In this document: positions 35,701 to 43,473 of the stretch, piece after piece | How positions within the stretch are numbered: the stretch's first letter is position 1 | Layout of the letters: each line of letters opens with the position of its first letter | Source: Owenia fusiformis | Lineage: Eukaryota; Annelida; Polychaeta; Sabellida; Oweniidae | Direction of reading: 5' to 3' | Assembly (NCBI GenBank): GCA_903813345.2 | Contig: CAIIXF020000008.1 | Coordinates: 10,445,278-10,505,277 of the forward strand | DNA length: 60,000 bases | The notes under the pieces: generated by a model | The model's input: only the letters and a program-made list of their open reading frames with translations | What the model was told of the DNA's origin: nothing | The model's database searches: none | Position numbers and translations under genes: made by a program

Positions 35701-37960
35701 AGTTATTAAGATTCCGCCAAGTCAATTTTTCGAATAAATCTTATTTTTTCTTGCTTCTGTTACTCAAGTTGCCAGTCTTACTTGGAAAAGTCGAGTGTGT
35801 GTTTATGGAGTATGTGCATCCATTAGTGAGAATATGGTGTGCTAGTCATACATGCATGATACTGTCGAGTGTGTGTTTATTGAGTATGTGCGTCCATTAG
35901 TGAGAATATGGTGTGCTAGTCATACATGCATGATACTGTCGAGTGTGTGTTTATGGAGTATGTGCGTCCATTAGTGAGAATATGGTGTGCTAGTGAAACA
36001 CACATGATACTGTCGAGTGTTTGTTTATGGAGTATGTGCGTCCATTAGTGAGAATATAATGTGCTAGTGAAACACACATGATACTGTCGAGTGTGTGTTT
36101 ATGGAGTATGTGCGTCCATTAGTGAGAATATGGTGTGCTAGTGAAACACACATGATACTGTCGAGTGTGTGTTTATGGAGTATGTGCGTCCATTAGTATG
36201 AATATGGTGTGCTAGTGAAACACACATGATACTGTACTTACCAGAGAGACATCAATCCCTGCATCCCTAAAAATAAAAAATAAACATGCCATATACACGA
36301 CCTGTTAAATTATTATAAATGATTAGAAAAATGTAACAATTTGTGACAGACAGCAACAGCTGATGCTAGTCACAGAATAAGTTGACAGTGTATTTATTAC
36401 TTTGTTTTTATTTCAGGCATAGTCATAATCCTTTTAATAAATAAAAGTGAGATACAGATGGGCATCATTTACAAATGGTGAATTAAATAATATGTAATCA
36501 CTTCTTAGAAACAGTAACAAACATCCTGAAATGGAAGTGTGACGTTAATAACATCTCATCAAACTATCAAATGTGGTTTAAGATATGCATTTCTCTGAAT
36601 CAATAACTGAGCAGTATCAGACTATTTTATTTACAGACAGAAAAAGGGCAATTGATAAAATGCAACCAATTCAAACATCCATATCTTGGATTTGAGAATT
36701 TTTTTCTATCGAAAAACAACCTTTTTATTATAGATGAGTTTCCTTCCCTTCGGTGTACCAATCAATTCTCGGGAAAACCAGATTCACCAAAGTTAAGAAT
36801 TCCCTTAGTTTCTTTCCCAATGAGATAATTCATTATATTCATGTTTTCACCCACCCTAATATGAAGTCAATTTTGTCTCCTGAATATGAAGAAAATATGT
36901 CAACTGGGTAAGTGATTTTCTGGTCAGACAGTTGGATAGAAGAATAGATGGACAGCCTCACTGTATCTCAATAAAACTTTATTCATTTTGATAATAATTA
37001 ATTAATAATAGTGCTCTCCCCATGATTTTCTTGATTTTTTAACATATACATTTGGAATTTTGGACTTTTTGAGCATCACTTCAGGGTTTTTTTTGCAACA
37101 TTTGAGGTTTTTCCAATTTTTATGCAACATTTTAGTATATATTTGGCTATTATTTGTACAATGTCCACTCACTCCTTACGCTCAGAAGGTAGTTCCACTC
37201 ACCCACTCATGAGTAAAAGAGAGGTCCCTCTGTCTTACCTCTTTCAAAGGGTGGCAGCCTTTACACCCACTTCAGAATCATGACTGCTGATAGTGAAAAA
37301 ATAATATCAGCTGCCCCTTTGTGAAAGTATGGAAGTCACCAGCTGCCTCTGTGCCAATCAAGACTTCTTTTTGTCAAGTAGAAGTTTTCTTTTGAGAATC
37401 AAAATTGGAGGATATCACGGAAATTTATGAAGTGCCAATCAACTCTCCTGAGATTTAGAAATGTGGACAGCCATTTGTTAGCAACTCCTAAAACCATTTC
37501 ATTCAGAGCAAAGCTCTCATTCGAAAATCTTGTGAGATTCTGGACAGAACAATGTGACCTCCTTTAAAACCACTATTTTGATTTCCCTGTAGAAAACATC
37601 TACTCGACAGATAAAGAGAAGTCTTGATTGGTACAGAAAAGGCTGATAACTTACACATTTTCACAAACTGATGACAGTGATGTAGTAAACATTTGGAAAT
37701 TGAACAGTTGACTTCAGTTTTTCACTTTCAGCTGTCATGATTCTAAAGCAGGTGATAGGAGGCGTGTAAAGTTTGTTCCAACAGATCAGTATTTAGAGCG
37801 AGACCCCGAGTAATTACCTCTGCCTCAATACTGCCAATTGGCCAGTCAAACATGCAAAATTAATTTGAAAATATTTTGCCTACCTTGATAGCCGCACAAA
37901 GTCATCAAACTTCAACTTGTTTCGTTTCTTTTCATTCATCCAGTATCCTACTCGTTTCAT
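20708..37960 (-). CDS. ITPK1: Inositol-tetrakisphosphate 1-kinase (ITPK1), ten coding exons
   Basis: ITPK1 phosphorylates and dephosphorylates inositol tetra- and pentakisphosphates and feeds IP5/IP6 synthesis in the cytosol. Coding exons: 37960-37884, 36266-36242, 28644-28519, 24240-24123, 23651-23553, 22778-22738, 22360-22201, 21940-21873, 21565-21403, 21141-20708. Every junction keeps phase, and the 1311 nt give 436 aa (human 414). Landmarks are KRVGYWMNEKK, DQGPYDLILHKLNDVL, NPRTIAIDPL, GLTFPCICKPLVAQG, CVVQSFINHNAVLQK, VQRPSLKNF, IFFNSHDVSKP and the ATP-grasp metal site YAIIDINIFP. Where human has VAHG this protein has VAQG, and the Gly after NAFP is Asp here. The last about 110 residues are a low-complexity Ser/Lys-rich tail. 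The upstream reading frame stays open to 37981, so an upstream coding exon is possible, but M37960 matches the human start region. Confidence 0.96.
23016..23395. repeat. Imperfect tandem repeat (~100-115 bp) in ITPK1 intron
   Basis: TTGTAGATGATTTTGAAAAA recurs at 23151, 23266 and (varied) 23364. The intervening AAGGTCAAATC and CTAAAGTCAAATTTGA words also repeat. About three copies, with variable period. The first bases (AAAATGTCACCACC at 23018) match the start of the SINE-like repeat family. Confidence 0.7.
23436..23495 (-). repeat. SINE-like body repeat fragment
   Basis: TTGTTACAGATGCCAACTGC, then a block ending GGTTGGCGGTGACATAATAA. It matches the bodies at 15656-15768 and 48538-48660. It lies 57 bp from the donor of the ITPK1 exon at 23553. 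Confidence 0.55.
24434..24697. mobile_element. MITE with GAGCCTGGCCATAGGAAAA ends
   Basis: The left end ATATATGAGCCTGGCCATAG and the inverse of the right end (GGCCTGGCTCATATAT) pair over about 35 bp, including CTTATCACA. No coding capacity. It lies in ITPK1 intron sequence between the exons at 24123 and 28519. Confidence 0.75.
24817..28065. mobile_element. 3.25-kb TIR element without coding capacity
   Basis: The left end reads CAGTCATTCCAGATAGTAAT then GCCCCAAT. The right end is the inverse of CAGTCATTCCAGTAATGCCC then CAAT. ATT flanks both sides, suggesting a 3-bp target duplication. No long frame exists inside, but ACGTTA/TAACGT words recur about ten times (25014, 25175, 25400, 25554, 25909, 25923, 27144, 27313, 27484, 27856), often as TACGTTACC. 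They are concentrated in the outer kilobases, as transposase-binding subterminal repeats are. The superfamily is unknown. It fills most of the ITPK1 intron between 24241 and 28518. Confidence 0.65.
26580..26830 (+). pseudogene. Possible eroded transposon-protein fragment
   Basis: The frame reads EPAVMYMIDNDTAVHDGAWYIGKVVNVDG and, after stops, TAYFQWPSLEHVLWV in the same phase. This loosely recalls the WYVG...FxWP segment found in proteins of some aquatic-animal transposons. The similarity is from memory and short. It lies inside the 3.25-kb element, so it could be a relic of its coding region. Confidence 0.2.
28795..28872 (-). repeat. tRNA-like SINE head
   Basis: On the minus strand the sequence TATAGCTTAGTGGTAGAGTA resembles a tRNA D-arm/A box, and GGTTGTGTGTTCAATCCCC resembles the T-arm/B box, about 50 bp apart. 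Acceptor-stem pairing is absent, so it is not a functional tRNA. The 3' extension (AAATCCTGCGCTAAGGGGTGATGT) is repeated in variant form at 29055-29090. Confidence 0.6.
29690..32040 (-). mobile_element. 5'-truncated non-LTR retrotransposon (LINE)
   Basis: The element carries a reverse-transcriptase frame and a 3'UTR-like tail (29814 down to about 29690) and ends upstream near 32040. The endonuclease domain expected 5' of the RT in CR1/L2/Jockey-type LINEs is absent. It is in the same orientation as ITPK1, in whose 7.6-kb intron it lies. Confidence 0.9.
29815..31983 (-). CDS. LINE reverse transcriptase (CR1/L2/Jockey-like), N-terminally truncated
   Basis: The frame is open from 31983 to the stop near 29815, about 720 codons. 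It has a PRKVHIYKRAEW linker, the RT fingers/palm motifs NPSKATGPDLIP, NYRPVSLTSVPCKIME, VLDFSKAFDTV, SGVPQGTVLGPLCFLVYIND, the catalytic LFADDSLLF and thumb PYLGIDI, and a C-terminal QVQRRAARFV...FPRTIAKWNSLP segment typical of these LINEs. No stop interrupts the RT domain. Immediately 5', a +1 frame continues in LINE-like fashion (PYNVTRKNKNKL) near 32035-31978, so a frameshift separates the remains of the upstream linker. RNase H was not identified. It is probably inactive because the endonuclease is missing. Confidence 0.92.
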   Translation of the reverse strand, partial: VLTTYLKPRKVHIYKRAEWTGLKETLRSKFSEFKENCESRSVEDNWSSFKSTLISSINEHIPSKTLSGKFKVPWITTRILRMIRQKQRRYNVAKRSNEPHHWHKYKSLRKLIHSEIRKEHQRYINDLLDIDESEIINENVQHKGITKRFWSYIKSKRKDASGISVLRNKDGDEITDAAQKANILNDQYNSVFTDEDATLPTMVPSQIPEMPNIKISTKGIHKLLTGLNPSKATGPDLIPTRVLKECSDSISPFLQIIFQQSIDAGLVPLDWEHANVTAIYKKGRRDEAVNYRPVSLTSVPCKIMEHIIFHHVMAHFDLYEILVKFQHGFRSKHSCETQLVNTIENIARALDNNKQTDMLVLDFSKAFDTVAHERLLLKLDYYGIRNNNLNWFRSWLVGRSQQVVLDGESSSKTPVKSGVPQGTVLGPLCFLVYINDMGNNLSSSASLKLFADDSLLFMTVESKQDALTLQENLDKLVSRASTWQMKFHPSKCYVLNIHKGKSPIMHNYTMLGENLKSVTHIPYLGIDITNNLRWTTHIQTIVSKANKVLGFLRRNLHQCPEKVKAQAYKSLVRPNLEYASSAWDPYRQKDIDMLEQVQRRAARFVTKCHSREPGCVTKALQDLQWEPLKERREAARVFLFYKGKQNLAAIDVPSYFRQQINTNTRLYHPSKFIQPSARTDAYKFSYFPRTIAKWNSLPGDILDCDSLSSFKSSYYAYVNNCN
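32905..33600 (-). mobile_element. Mariner fragment with one terminal repeat
   Basis: The end GAGGGGTGATCCAAAAGTC at 32907 is a mariner-type terminus. On the minus strand, 33600-33364 encodes IVDLEQLPYARYSLDMAPCD, matching the LPH-PYSPDLAPCDF catalytic region. Further down, frames with stops read NDFHSLVKRYEK and ICGKYVEK, the transposase C-terminus. The opposite TIR was not found, so the element is truncated before the 162-bp satellite. Confidence 0.75.
33800..35662. repeat. 162-bp satellite, about 11.4 tandem copies
   Basis: The marker CCTGTAGACAAGTCTTGAAA starts at 33854, 34017, 34179, 34341, 34503, 34665, 34827, 34989, 35151, 35314, 35476 and 35638, a period of 162 with two 1-bp slips. 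Inner units are very similar and the outer ones more diverged, as unequal crossing-over predicts. The array ends in a GC-rich CCGCCCACCCGCCCGCCCG tract. Units contain stops in all frames. It lies in the ITPK1 intron between the exons at 28644 and 36242. Confidence 0.97.
35791..36236. repeat. 74-bp satellite, six exact-period copies
   Basis: TCGAGTGTGTGTTTAT begins at 35791, 35865, 35939, 36013 (variant), 36087 and 36161, exactly 74 bp apart. The units share GTGCGTCCATTAGTGAGAAT and differ at a few sites (CATACATGCATG versus GAAACACACATG). The sixth unit ends about 5 bp from the splice donor of the 25-nt ITPK1 microexon. Confidence 0.97.
36242..36266 (-). other. ITPK1: ITPK1 25-nt microexon
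   Basis: On the minus strand TTTTTAG precedes GGATGCAGGGATTGATGTCT then CTCTG, and GTAAGT follows. It completes the Arg codon from the previous exon (AG|G) and adds DAGIDVSL, aligning with the human RKRGMEVVQL segment before the DQGP motif. Removing it would shift the reading frame (25 is not divisible by three). Confidence 0.9.
37258..37775. repeat. Diverged ~520-bp inverted duplication
   Basis: The left arm has TTTACACCCACTTCAGAATC, ATGACTGCTGATAGTGAAAA and CAATCAAGACTTCT. The inverse of the right arm gives TTTACACGCC, TTTAGAATCATGACAGCTGA and CAATCAAGACTTCTCTTTA. Arms of roughly 200 bp are about three-quarters identical by eye. It lies in the first ITPK1 coding intron. Confidence 0.75.
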
Positions 37961-38782
37961 ATTGCTCTCTTTGTCAGACAACTGTGTAAATTCAATGCAA
38001 ATTGATTAAAATTCCTGGTAATTGTCACATTTCAAATGACATTTTCGGCTCACACATGTTCTTCGAGAGATGGCGCTACGAAATGATGAGACGACACAAA
38101 AGAATTTTCAGTCTAACACGTAGACCTTTATGTTGTCCTATTATGTTATCAATTTGAAGGTTAGTTTGACAGGATGTCTTATGTTGACATAAAATTAAAA
38201 CCGGTGACATAATTGTCCAGAAGTAGGTGCCAAACAAGGTTTACAAACTTTGATCTTATAATCTATTTGGGGTGGTGAAATTTTTAATTCTCCGGAAGTT
38301 AAAATCAGGTGAATCCGAAAAGTTCTGAAAATCAATTTGCAGGTGTACATTGTAATAAAACGTAACAACTGAGGAGAATGCTACTACTTTAAAGTTGAAT
38401 ATAATGCTGTATTTATTTGTAAGTATTCAAAAATTATCTTTCAGCTCAGAAATCACTATTACACCTAAGCTTAAAACCACGGACATCTAATACGTTCTTC
38501 GAATTGCCCTGGAACTATATTTATACCAGGACTGGCATCCAGATCCAAGTATTTTTTAAGACCGCCGACTCTCGTTGGGCTATTTATCCCTATTGACTCA
38601 GTTGTTCATATAAATTTACGTACCTTAGATGCTTTGTAATCGACGTAGATAGAAAATATTGTTTCCTAAATTGTTCTGGAAAGCGATAATTATAACTAAA
38701 TGTACTTTGAACAGGTCGACTGACAAAAAAGCCGGGCTTCTGACACGTCTCGTTCCCGCTCTCAAACAAAACGTGAAGAATG

Positions 38783-38796
38783 TGACGTCACTTCCG
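38783..38796. promoter_or_regulatory. ITPK1: CRE/ETS composite TGACGTCACTTCCG, candidate ITPK1 promoter
   Basis: A perfect CRE octamer is fused to an ETS core (CACTTCCG), a combination common at housekeeping core promoters. It lies 823 bp upstream of the ITPK1 start codon in a CpG-richer stretch (38700-38800) and fits an ITPK1 leader exon starting nearby. No TATA box was identified. Confidence 0.45.
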
Positions 38797-38865
38797 AATC
38801 ATAGCATTCAAAATAAGTAGCGTTTAAACTCAATACCATAAGTAATATATCGGTGGTCTAGGGGG

Positions 38866-38935
38866 AGAATCCTCGCTTAGCACGCTGGAGGCCCGGGTTC
38901 GAATCCCATACCCGCTCTTTTGTTTTTTTTCGAGG
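38866..38935 (+). tRNA. tRNA-like sequence (probable pseudogene or SINE head)
   Basis: GGTGGTCTAGGGGG resembles an A box, GGGTTCGAATCCCA a B box/T-arm, and CTCGCTTAGCACGC an anticodon arm (triplet AGC if read as a tRNA). A T-run follows (TTTTGTTTTTTTT). Anticodon-stem and T-stem pairing contain mismatches, and the acceptor stem does not pair, so it is not an intact tRNA. It directly abuts the dispersed repeat at 38925-39155. Confidence 0.45.
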
Positions 38936-39155
38936 TCGTTATCTTCATCGTCTAGTTTACGAATACCAAATGTCGATGTGATGTTTTAATTGATAAATAC
39001 GAATTCCTTACACATTTCGTTATCTTATTGTGAAATAGCAAACTAAGAGATATCTTTACTCGCTAGGAATTAACATAATATTATTTGAAGCGATTTTAGA
39101 AAATCTTGAAACCGCCATCTTGGTAATATTGATGACGTGATCACCATCGGTCAAG
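38925..39155 (-). repeat. Dispersed repeat, copy 2
   Basis: The inverse complement matches 8855-9060 in the same order of blocks: TCACGTCATCAATATTACC, ATGGCGGTTTCAAGATTTTC, TTCAAATAATATTATGTTA, TTTCACAATAAGATAACGAA, TTATCAATTAAAACATC. A tRNA-like segment adjoins it here but not at copy 1. Confidence 0.7.
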
Positions 39156-39444
39156 GTCAGGTCAAAAGTCATCCATCTTGCCATTTGCCCGGCGTTCTCT
39201 TACCAGTCGACAAAAAACGATGAAATCACGTTGAAAATAAAATATACACTTTAAAATTGAGGCTGATCGAATATGACAAGACTCCATTGAATACAGCTGT
39301 GCAATTTACAGTCACCAAGATGAGCTAATTTCGGAGAGATTCGGGAATTAAAAAAGGTAAGCACTTCCGGTTTCCCAACTTAAAAGTATTTGAAGTCCCA
39401 GAATTTCGCCAGAAACATTCTCTCTGACTGTGCTTAAAACCTAA

Positions 39445-39490
39445 GTAAAAAATGAATAGGTGTGAACACCTTGATGTTTGCTTACGTACT
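39445..39490 (+). repeat. 46-bp perfect direct repeat, copy 1
   Basis: It starts GTAAAAAATGAATAGGTGTG and ends TTTGCTTACGTACT, and is identical to 39715-39760, 270 bp away. It contains the palindrome AGGTGTGAACACCT. Confidence 0.9.
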
Positions 39491-39708
39491 CATATCAAAC
39501 AATATTCTTATTATACATAAATTGACATTCCGAAATAATGAAATTTCTTTTTGGAAGAAAATTCAATAAGTTTTACATCCATGTCTGAAGCAAGAAAATA
39601 TATATTCGTACATTTTTAAATTACGTTCGTATTTGATATAAAGGGAAGTAAACGATTGAAATTCACTCTATTTGGTTACAAAAGAAAGATACAAAATTTC
39701 AAATTACT

Positions 39709-40026
39709 TTACCTGTAAAAAATGAATAGGTGTGAACACCTTGATGTTTGCTTACGTACTGACGATAAAAGAAAACCCGCCAAAGGAAGAAAATTTTGGC
39801 GGGAATTGATTTGATTGGCTGTTATAGAATTAAGCCATTTTAACCTTGGGTAAAAATAGCCACCTTTACTATTAGGAATTTTCTTGGGGCCGTTATTGAG
39901 TTTAACCTCTTTGCTATTCTTTCCTTTGATGCAAGTTCTGGATCCATCGAAACCATTTTGCCGCGATAACGTGCAATTGATACTTGACAATAATATAAAA
40001 ACACATAACATCAAGCGATTTAACAC
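39709..40026 (-). CDS. Doubtful small secreted-type ORF
   Basis: A 105-codon frame begins MLNRLMLCVFILLSSINCTLS, which resembles a cleavable signal peptide. The remainder (GFDGSRTCIKGKNSKEVKLN...) is Lys/Asn/Ser-rich with three Cys and no recognised domain. The stop falls inside the 46-bp direct repeat, and a CAG|GTAAAG donor overlaps it. It may be an exon or a chance frame; no homologue is recalled. Confidence 0.2.
   Translation of the reverse strand: MLNRLMLCVFILLSSINCTLSRQNGFDGSRTCIKGKNSKEVKLNNGPKKIPNSKGGYFYPRLKWLNSITANQINSRQNFLPLAGFLLSSVRKQTSRCSHLFIFYR
39715..39760 (+). repeat. 46-bp perfect direct repeat, copy 2
   Basis: Identical to 39445-39490. Perfect identity over 46 bp in otherwise unrelated flanks implies a recent duplication or target-site event enclosing 39491-39714. 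Confidence 0.9.
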
Positions 40027-40801
40027 AAAATTATTGTGTTAAATGTTCATTTATACTCGTAAAATGAGGCTACACTTACCGATCTCTAAAATGACATTTC
40101 CGCATCCGTCATTGTGTCTGTTCGTCCGAGTGTCCCGGATCGTAAAATTAAACTACCAGCGAAACGAAATTGTTGTCAAATAGATTGATAATTATTATCG
40201 CGATAAATTGCATTAAAAGATAAATTTTGAGGATAGCAGGTATCTTTGATTGATTTATATAGCGCGTGTATACACGCAAAATAGTTATTAATTGCAAACC
40301 TTCTGTTTGTAAATGCAGTGCCGCGATGACGGTTAATTTCTGATACGATTTGCAATTTCGATGTTACCGAAACTGACCGACATTTTCGTTATATTCCAAA
40401 CCTGTCTCCAATATTTCCGTAATTATGCATCAATAGGGTCTAAAGGGGATACGGGATATTGTGTATGTATTCATAAGGTATGTATGCATGCTTGAATCAC
40501 ATTCTTTGTGTAATATGACCATGGTTTCAGGGTTTAATTAGTTCCGCTTGTCGAAACCTGCTGAACGATTAAATTAACGCATCAAGGGCAAAATGATCAT
40601 GGAGGTTAGACCTAGCCGGGGCCATAAGACATGTCAGATAAGAAACGAGGCCCAGGCTAGGTCTAATGTTGTTGGACTAAGCAAGGCAAGGCAGGAGATT
40701 CGTCCACAGTCGACTTTGTGTAAAAAATAGAAACATTTATACATGTCTTAACTTTTGTATATTCTAGTTTGTTTTGTAGTTCAGCTATCATATCTGTGGC
40801 C

Positions 40802-41210
40802 TCTTAGGGGAGGCATCAAAAGTTCGATGTCGGATCGGAAACTAAATAAATCTAGTTTTGACTATGACCCCCCCTCCCCCCCAAAACTAAATACCATGAA
40901 AGTTGATCGCTGACTTCCGGTTCGAGAATTTGAAAAATTATTGCTAAACATGATCTACTTTTTGTTAATCCTATCATAATTTGCGGCTTTTAACAACTAT
41001 TGATAGAAAAGAATCCATTGGAATGATCTTGACGAAGAAAGCATCAGGTAAAATCTTAAACCATTCCAAGGCATTCTGAGTCGAAATTGCCAAAAATTTG
41101 AAATGTTGAAATTTGTCGGATAGCAAACTGAAATGGGTTTGAACCCCCTCCCCCCCTAACTAGATTTATTTAGTTTTCTATCCGACATCGAACTTTTGAT
41201 GCCTCCCCTT
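40802..41210. mobile_element. 409-bp TIR element with 12-bp target duplication
   Basis: TIRs of about 55 bp: left TAGGGGAGGCATCAAAAGTT, then CGATGTCGGATCGGAAACTA, and right its inverse (CATCGAACTTTTGATGCCTC). ATATCTGTGGCC occurs directly outside both ends (40790-40801 and 41211-41222). C-runs lie inside both arms. It is related in its ends to the 17520-18095 elements. Confidence 0.88.
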
Positions 41211-41469
41211 ATATCTGTGGCCATGTTATTTTCGGAAAAATTAACATAAAGTGGGGGACAAAACTAAACCTCAACCATCAAAAGTTGTCACAATGAGCTA
41301 AATTCTAAGTTTTGTGTCTCCAACTCTCCCAAGTGATGGAAAAATAATTCCCGTTCACTTTAGTAGCACAATAAATGAATCCAAAGCTTCATACCTGCAA
41401 AAAGGCTGCAAATGATGGATAAATCCCCACCAAATCGAAATAATGTTTTTATGAATCTGCATGTTTATG

Positions 41470-41610
41470 ATCCAAGGAGGATTGACTCCCACAATGCAAT
41501 ATCAGTTAACCTTTTTTACTCATGACAGGTTTCAAAATGGCGGAGTGGCATTTTGAAAGCTGGCACATGTCATGTTGCATTCTGGGAGCCTATCCTCCCT
41601 TGCAGCATAA
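41470..41610. repeat. Short inverted repeat (~140 bp)
   Basis: CCAAGGAGGATTGACTCCCA followed by CAATGCAATAT is mirrored by the inverse of ATGTTGCATTCTGGGAGCCT then ATCCTCCCTTGCAG. Arms of about 40 bp are roughly 80% identical. Probably a fold-back MITE. Confidence 0.6.
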
Positions 41611-42400
41611 TCGGGCTCCAAAATCACCTCAAAATTTGAAGAGTCAGCATTAACATGTGAATATCCACTTCAACTTTTTAAGTTCTTATTTGTCATAATA
41701 GACACAAATTCCACTATATTTGGACTTACTAGGACGGAGAAAATAGAGCACTGAATACACCGAGGTAAGAATTTATTATATGTGCGACAGCATGTAATTT
41801 TCATAGCTATAGCAATTCTTTAAGTCTCCCACTGTAGCTGAACAGTGAAACTCCCTAAATTACAAAAGGCCATAGCTTTACTACACATTAATATTATATA
41901 TAACTATCTGAAATATACAAAAGTTAGGACAAGTACATATGTTTCTATTTTTTATATACTGTTGCAATATGGTCATTTGATTGCTTATTTTTTAAATTCA
42001 AAGTAGTTCCAAACATTTAAAACTTTACTGTAGACCTATCAATCTTCATTATTCAGTTTTAGACTTAAAGGTGTCATTACAGTAATTCATTGAAAAATAT
42101 TGAAAATATTCACAACATTCAAGTCCTGAGGTATATATCGCTATTTTCGAGCGAATTAGCCAATATAATGACTAAAATATTTTTCAGTTTCTGTCCAACT
42201 GTCAAAAAATCAATTTTTAGAAAAAGTTCAAATCCCTCAATCAAATCATTTCGTCTACTTACTCATATTTAAATGACTTATTTTTTGAAGTCAAATGTGT
42301 GCCTATTCGCCTAGTCAGTAGGCAGATTCTCGAAATTGGATCCAAATGCAGTAAGAAACTCAGTCATTTTCTTGACAAAAGTTTCTTCTCACCCTCTCAC

Positions 42401-42802
42401 GCGGTCCTAACTTCGACCGTTAATATGAATTTTTGACCTACCAGGTGCTTGAAAATCAAGGATTGCGAGTCTCATACTGCACCGTTTTTCTTCAAACTTA
42501 TACCATTAAAAGCAGAACAAAATTGCCTTTCTGTCGGTGCATTACTTTATTGTAAAGAGTCCCTCATTCTAGCAGCGTTTTGGTCCCCAGCTGTTAGAAG
42601 GCCTTCTTACAACTGGGGACCAAAATGCTGCTGGAAGTAGGGACTCTGTTGAAGAGAATAATGTACCATCAGAAAGGGATTTGTGTTATACTTTGAATGG
42701 AACAAGTTTGAAGAAAAACGGTGCAGTATGAGACTCGTAATCCTTGATTTTCAAACATCCGGTAGGTCAAAAATTCAAATTAACGGTCGAAGTTAGGACC
42801 GC
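42401..42802. repeat. 402-bp near-perfect palindrome (fold-back element)
   Basis: GCGGTCCTAACTTCGACCGT at the left end and ACGGTCGAAGTTAGGACCGC at the right end are exact inverses. Pairing continues through TTTTTGACCTACC, GAGTCTCATACTGCACCGTT, TTTTCTTCAAACTT and TTTGGTCCCCAGTTG to a centre at GAAGGCCTTC with essentially no loop. Divergence between arms is low. The 63-codon frame over its left half and centre is incidental. Confidence 0.95.
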
Positions 42803-43306
42803 ATGCCTCTGTTCAAGTGACGTCAAGAGTTCCAAGAATTTGCCAGAATTCCATGAATGAACTATAGTAAAATGTTTGAAGGGGTGATAAATATCCAAAA
42901 TTATAAATAAACAGATTCAAATGTGATAATCCAGTTTACAAACAATTCTAAACAACAGTAAATTCGCACAATGTAATAAATGTAATAAACCTTAAGGTCA
43001 AGGTGCACTTTGATGAAATTTCATGACCATGTGCTATTTTCAGATAAACATAACTCATTCCACACATCATCTACATCTTCCATTCTTGCACAAAAGATGC
43101 ATTAGTGTACCTAGGCTATTAATTGAGGGCTAATAATTCTTCAGAATATTTGAATAACTAGAATATTCAGTGGTTTACTTTTCAAAATTGCAAAAAAATC
43201 CAAAGTGCACCCTGTGTTAAGTGCAGTTACTCTTTTGACTTCCGGTTTGGACTCCCGTTTTTGTTTGGTCATAACCACTGAATTGGTGTACATGTATATT
43301 TAAGAA

Positions 43307-43473
43307 ATATAGACCGAAGAGCTGGGGTAATATTGTCGAGTACACCTCGGGCTAGGCACAAACATTTTCTGAACCCTGAATGACCTAAGGGAGTAAGGGG
43401 TTCGAAAGCTTTTGTACCTAGCTCTAAGGGGTGTATTGGGCGATATTACACCTGTTCTGAGGTCTATATTATG
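43307..43473. repeat. Inverted-repeat MITE (~167 bp)
   Basis: AATATAGACCGAAGAGCTGG, then GTAATATTGTCGAGTACACC, is mirrored by the inverse of GGTGTATTGGGCGATATTAC then ACCTGTTCTGAGGTCTATATT. The arms are about 75 bp with a short centre. Confidence 0.75.

Noticed and set aside
33800-36236. Tandem repeats considered as a CRISPR array
   Set aside because: Units are contiguous 162- and 74-bp repeats without unique spacers, in an animal intron.
38866-38935. Functional tRNA-Ala/Gly
   Set aside because: Acceptor stem does not pair and the anticodon and T stems have mismatches; kept only as tRNA-like.
42449-42640. 63-codon plus-strand frame
   Set aside because: Lies within the left half and centre of the 402-bp palindrome; low-complexity translation with no homology.
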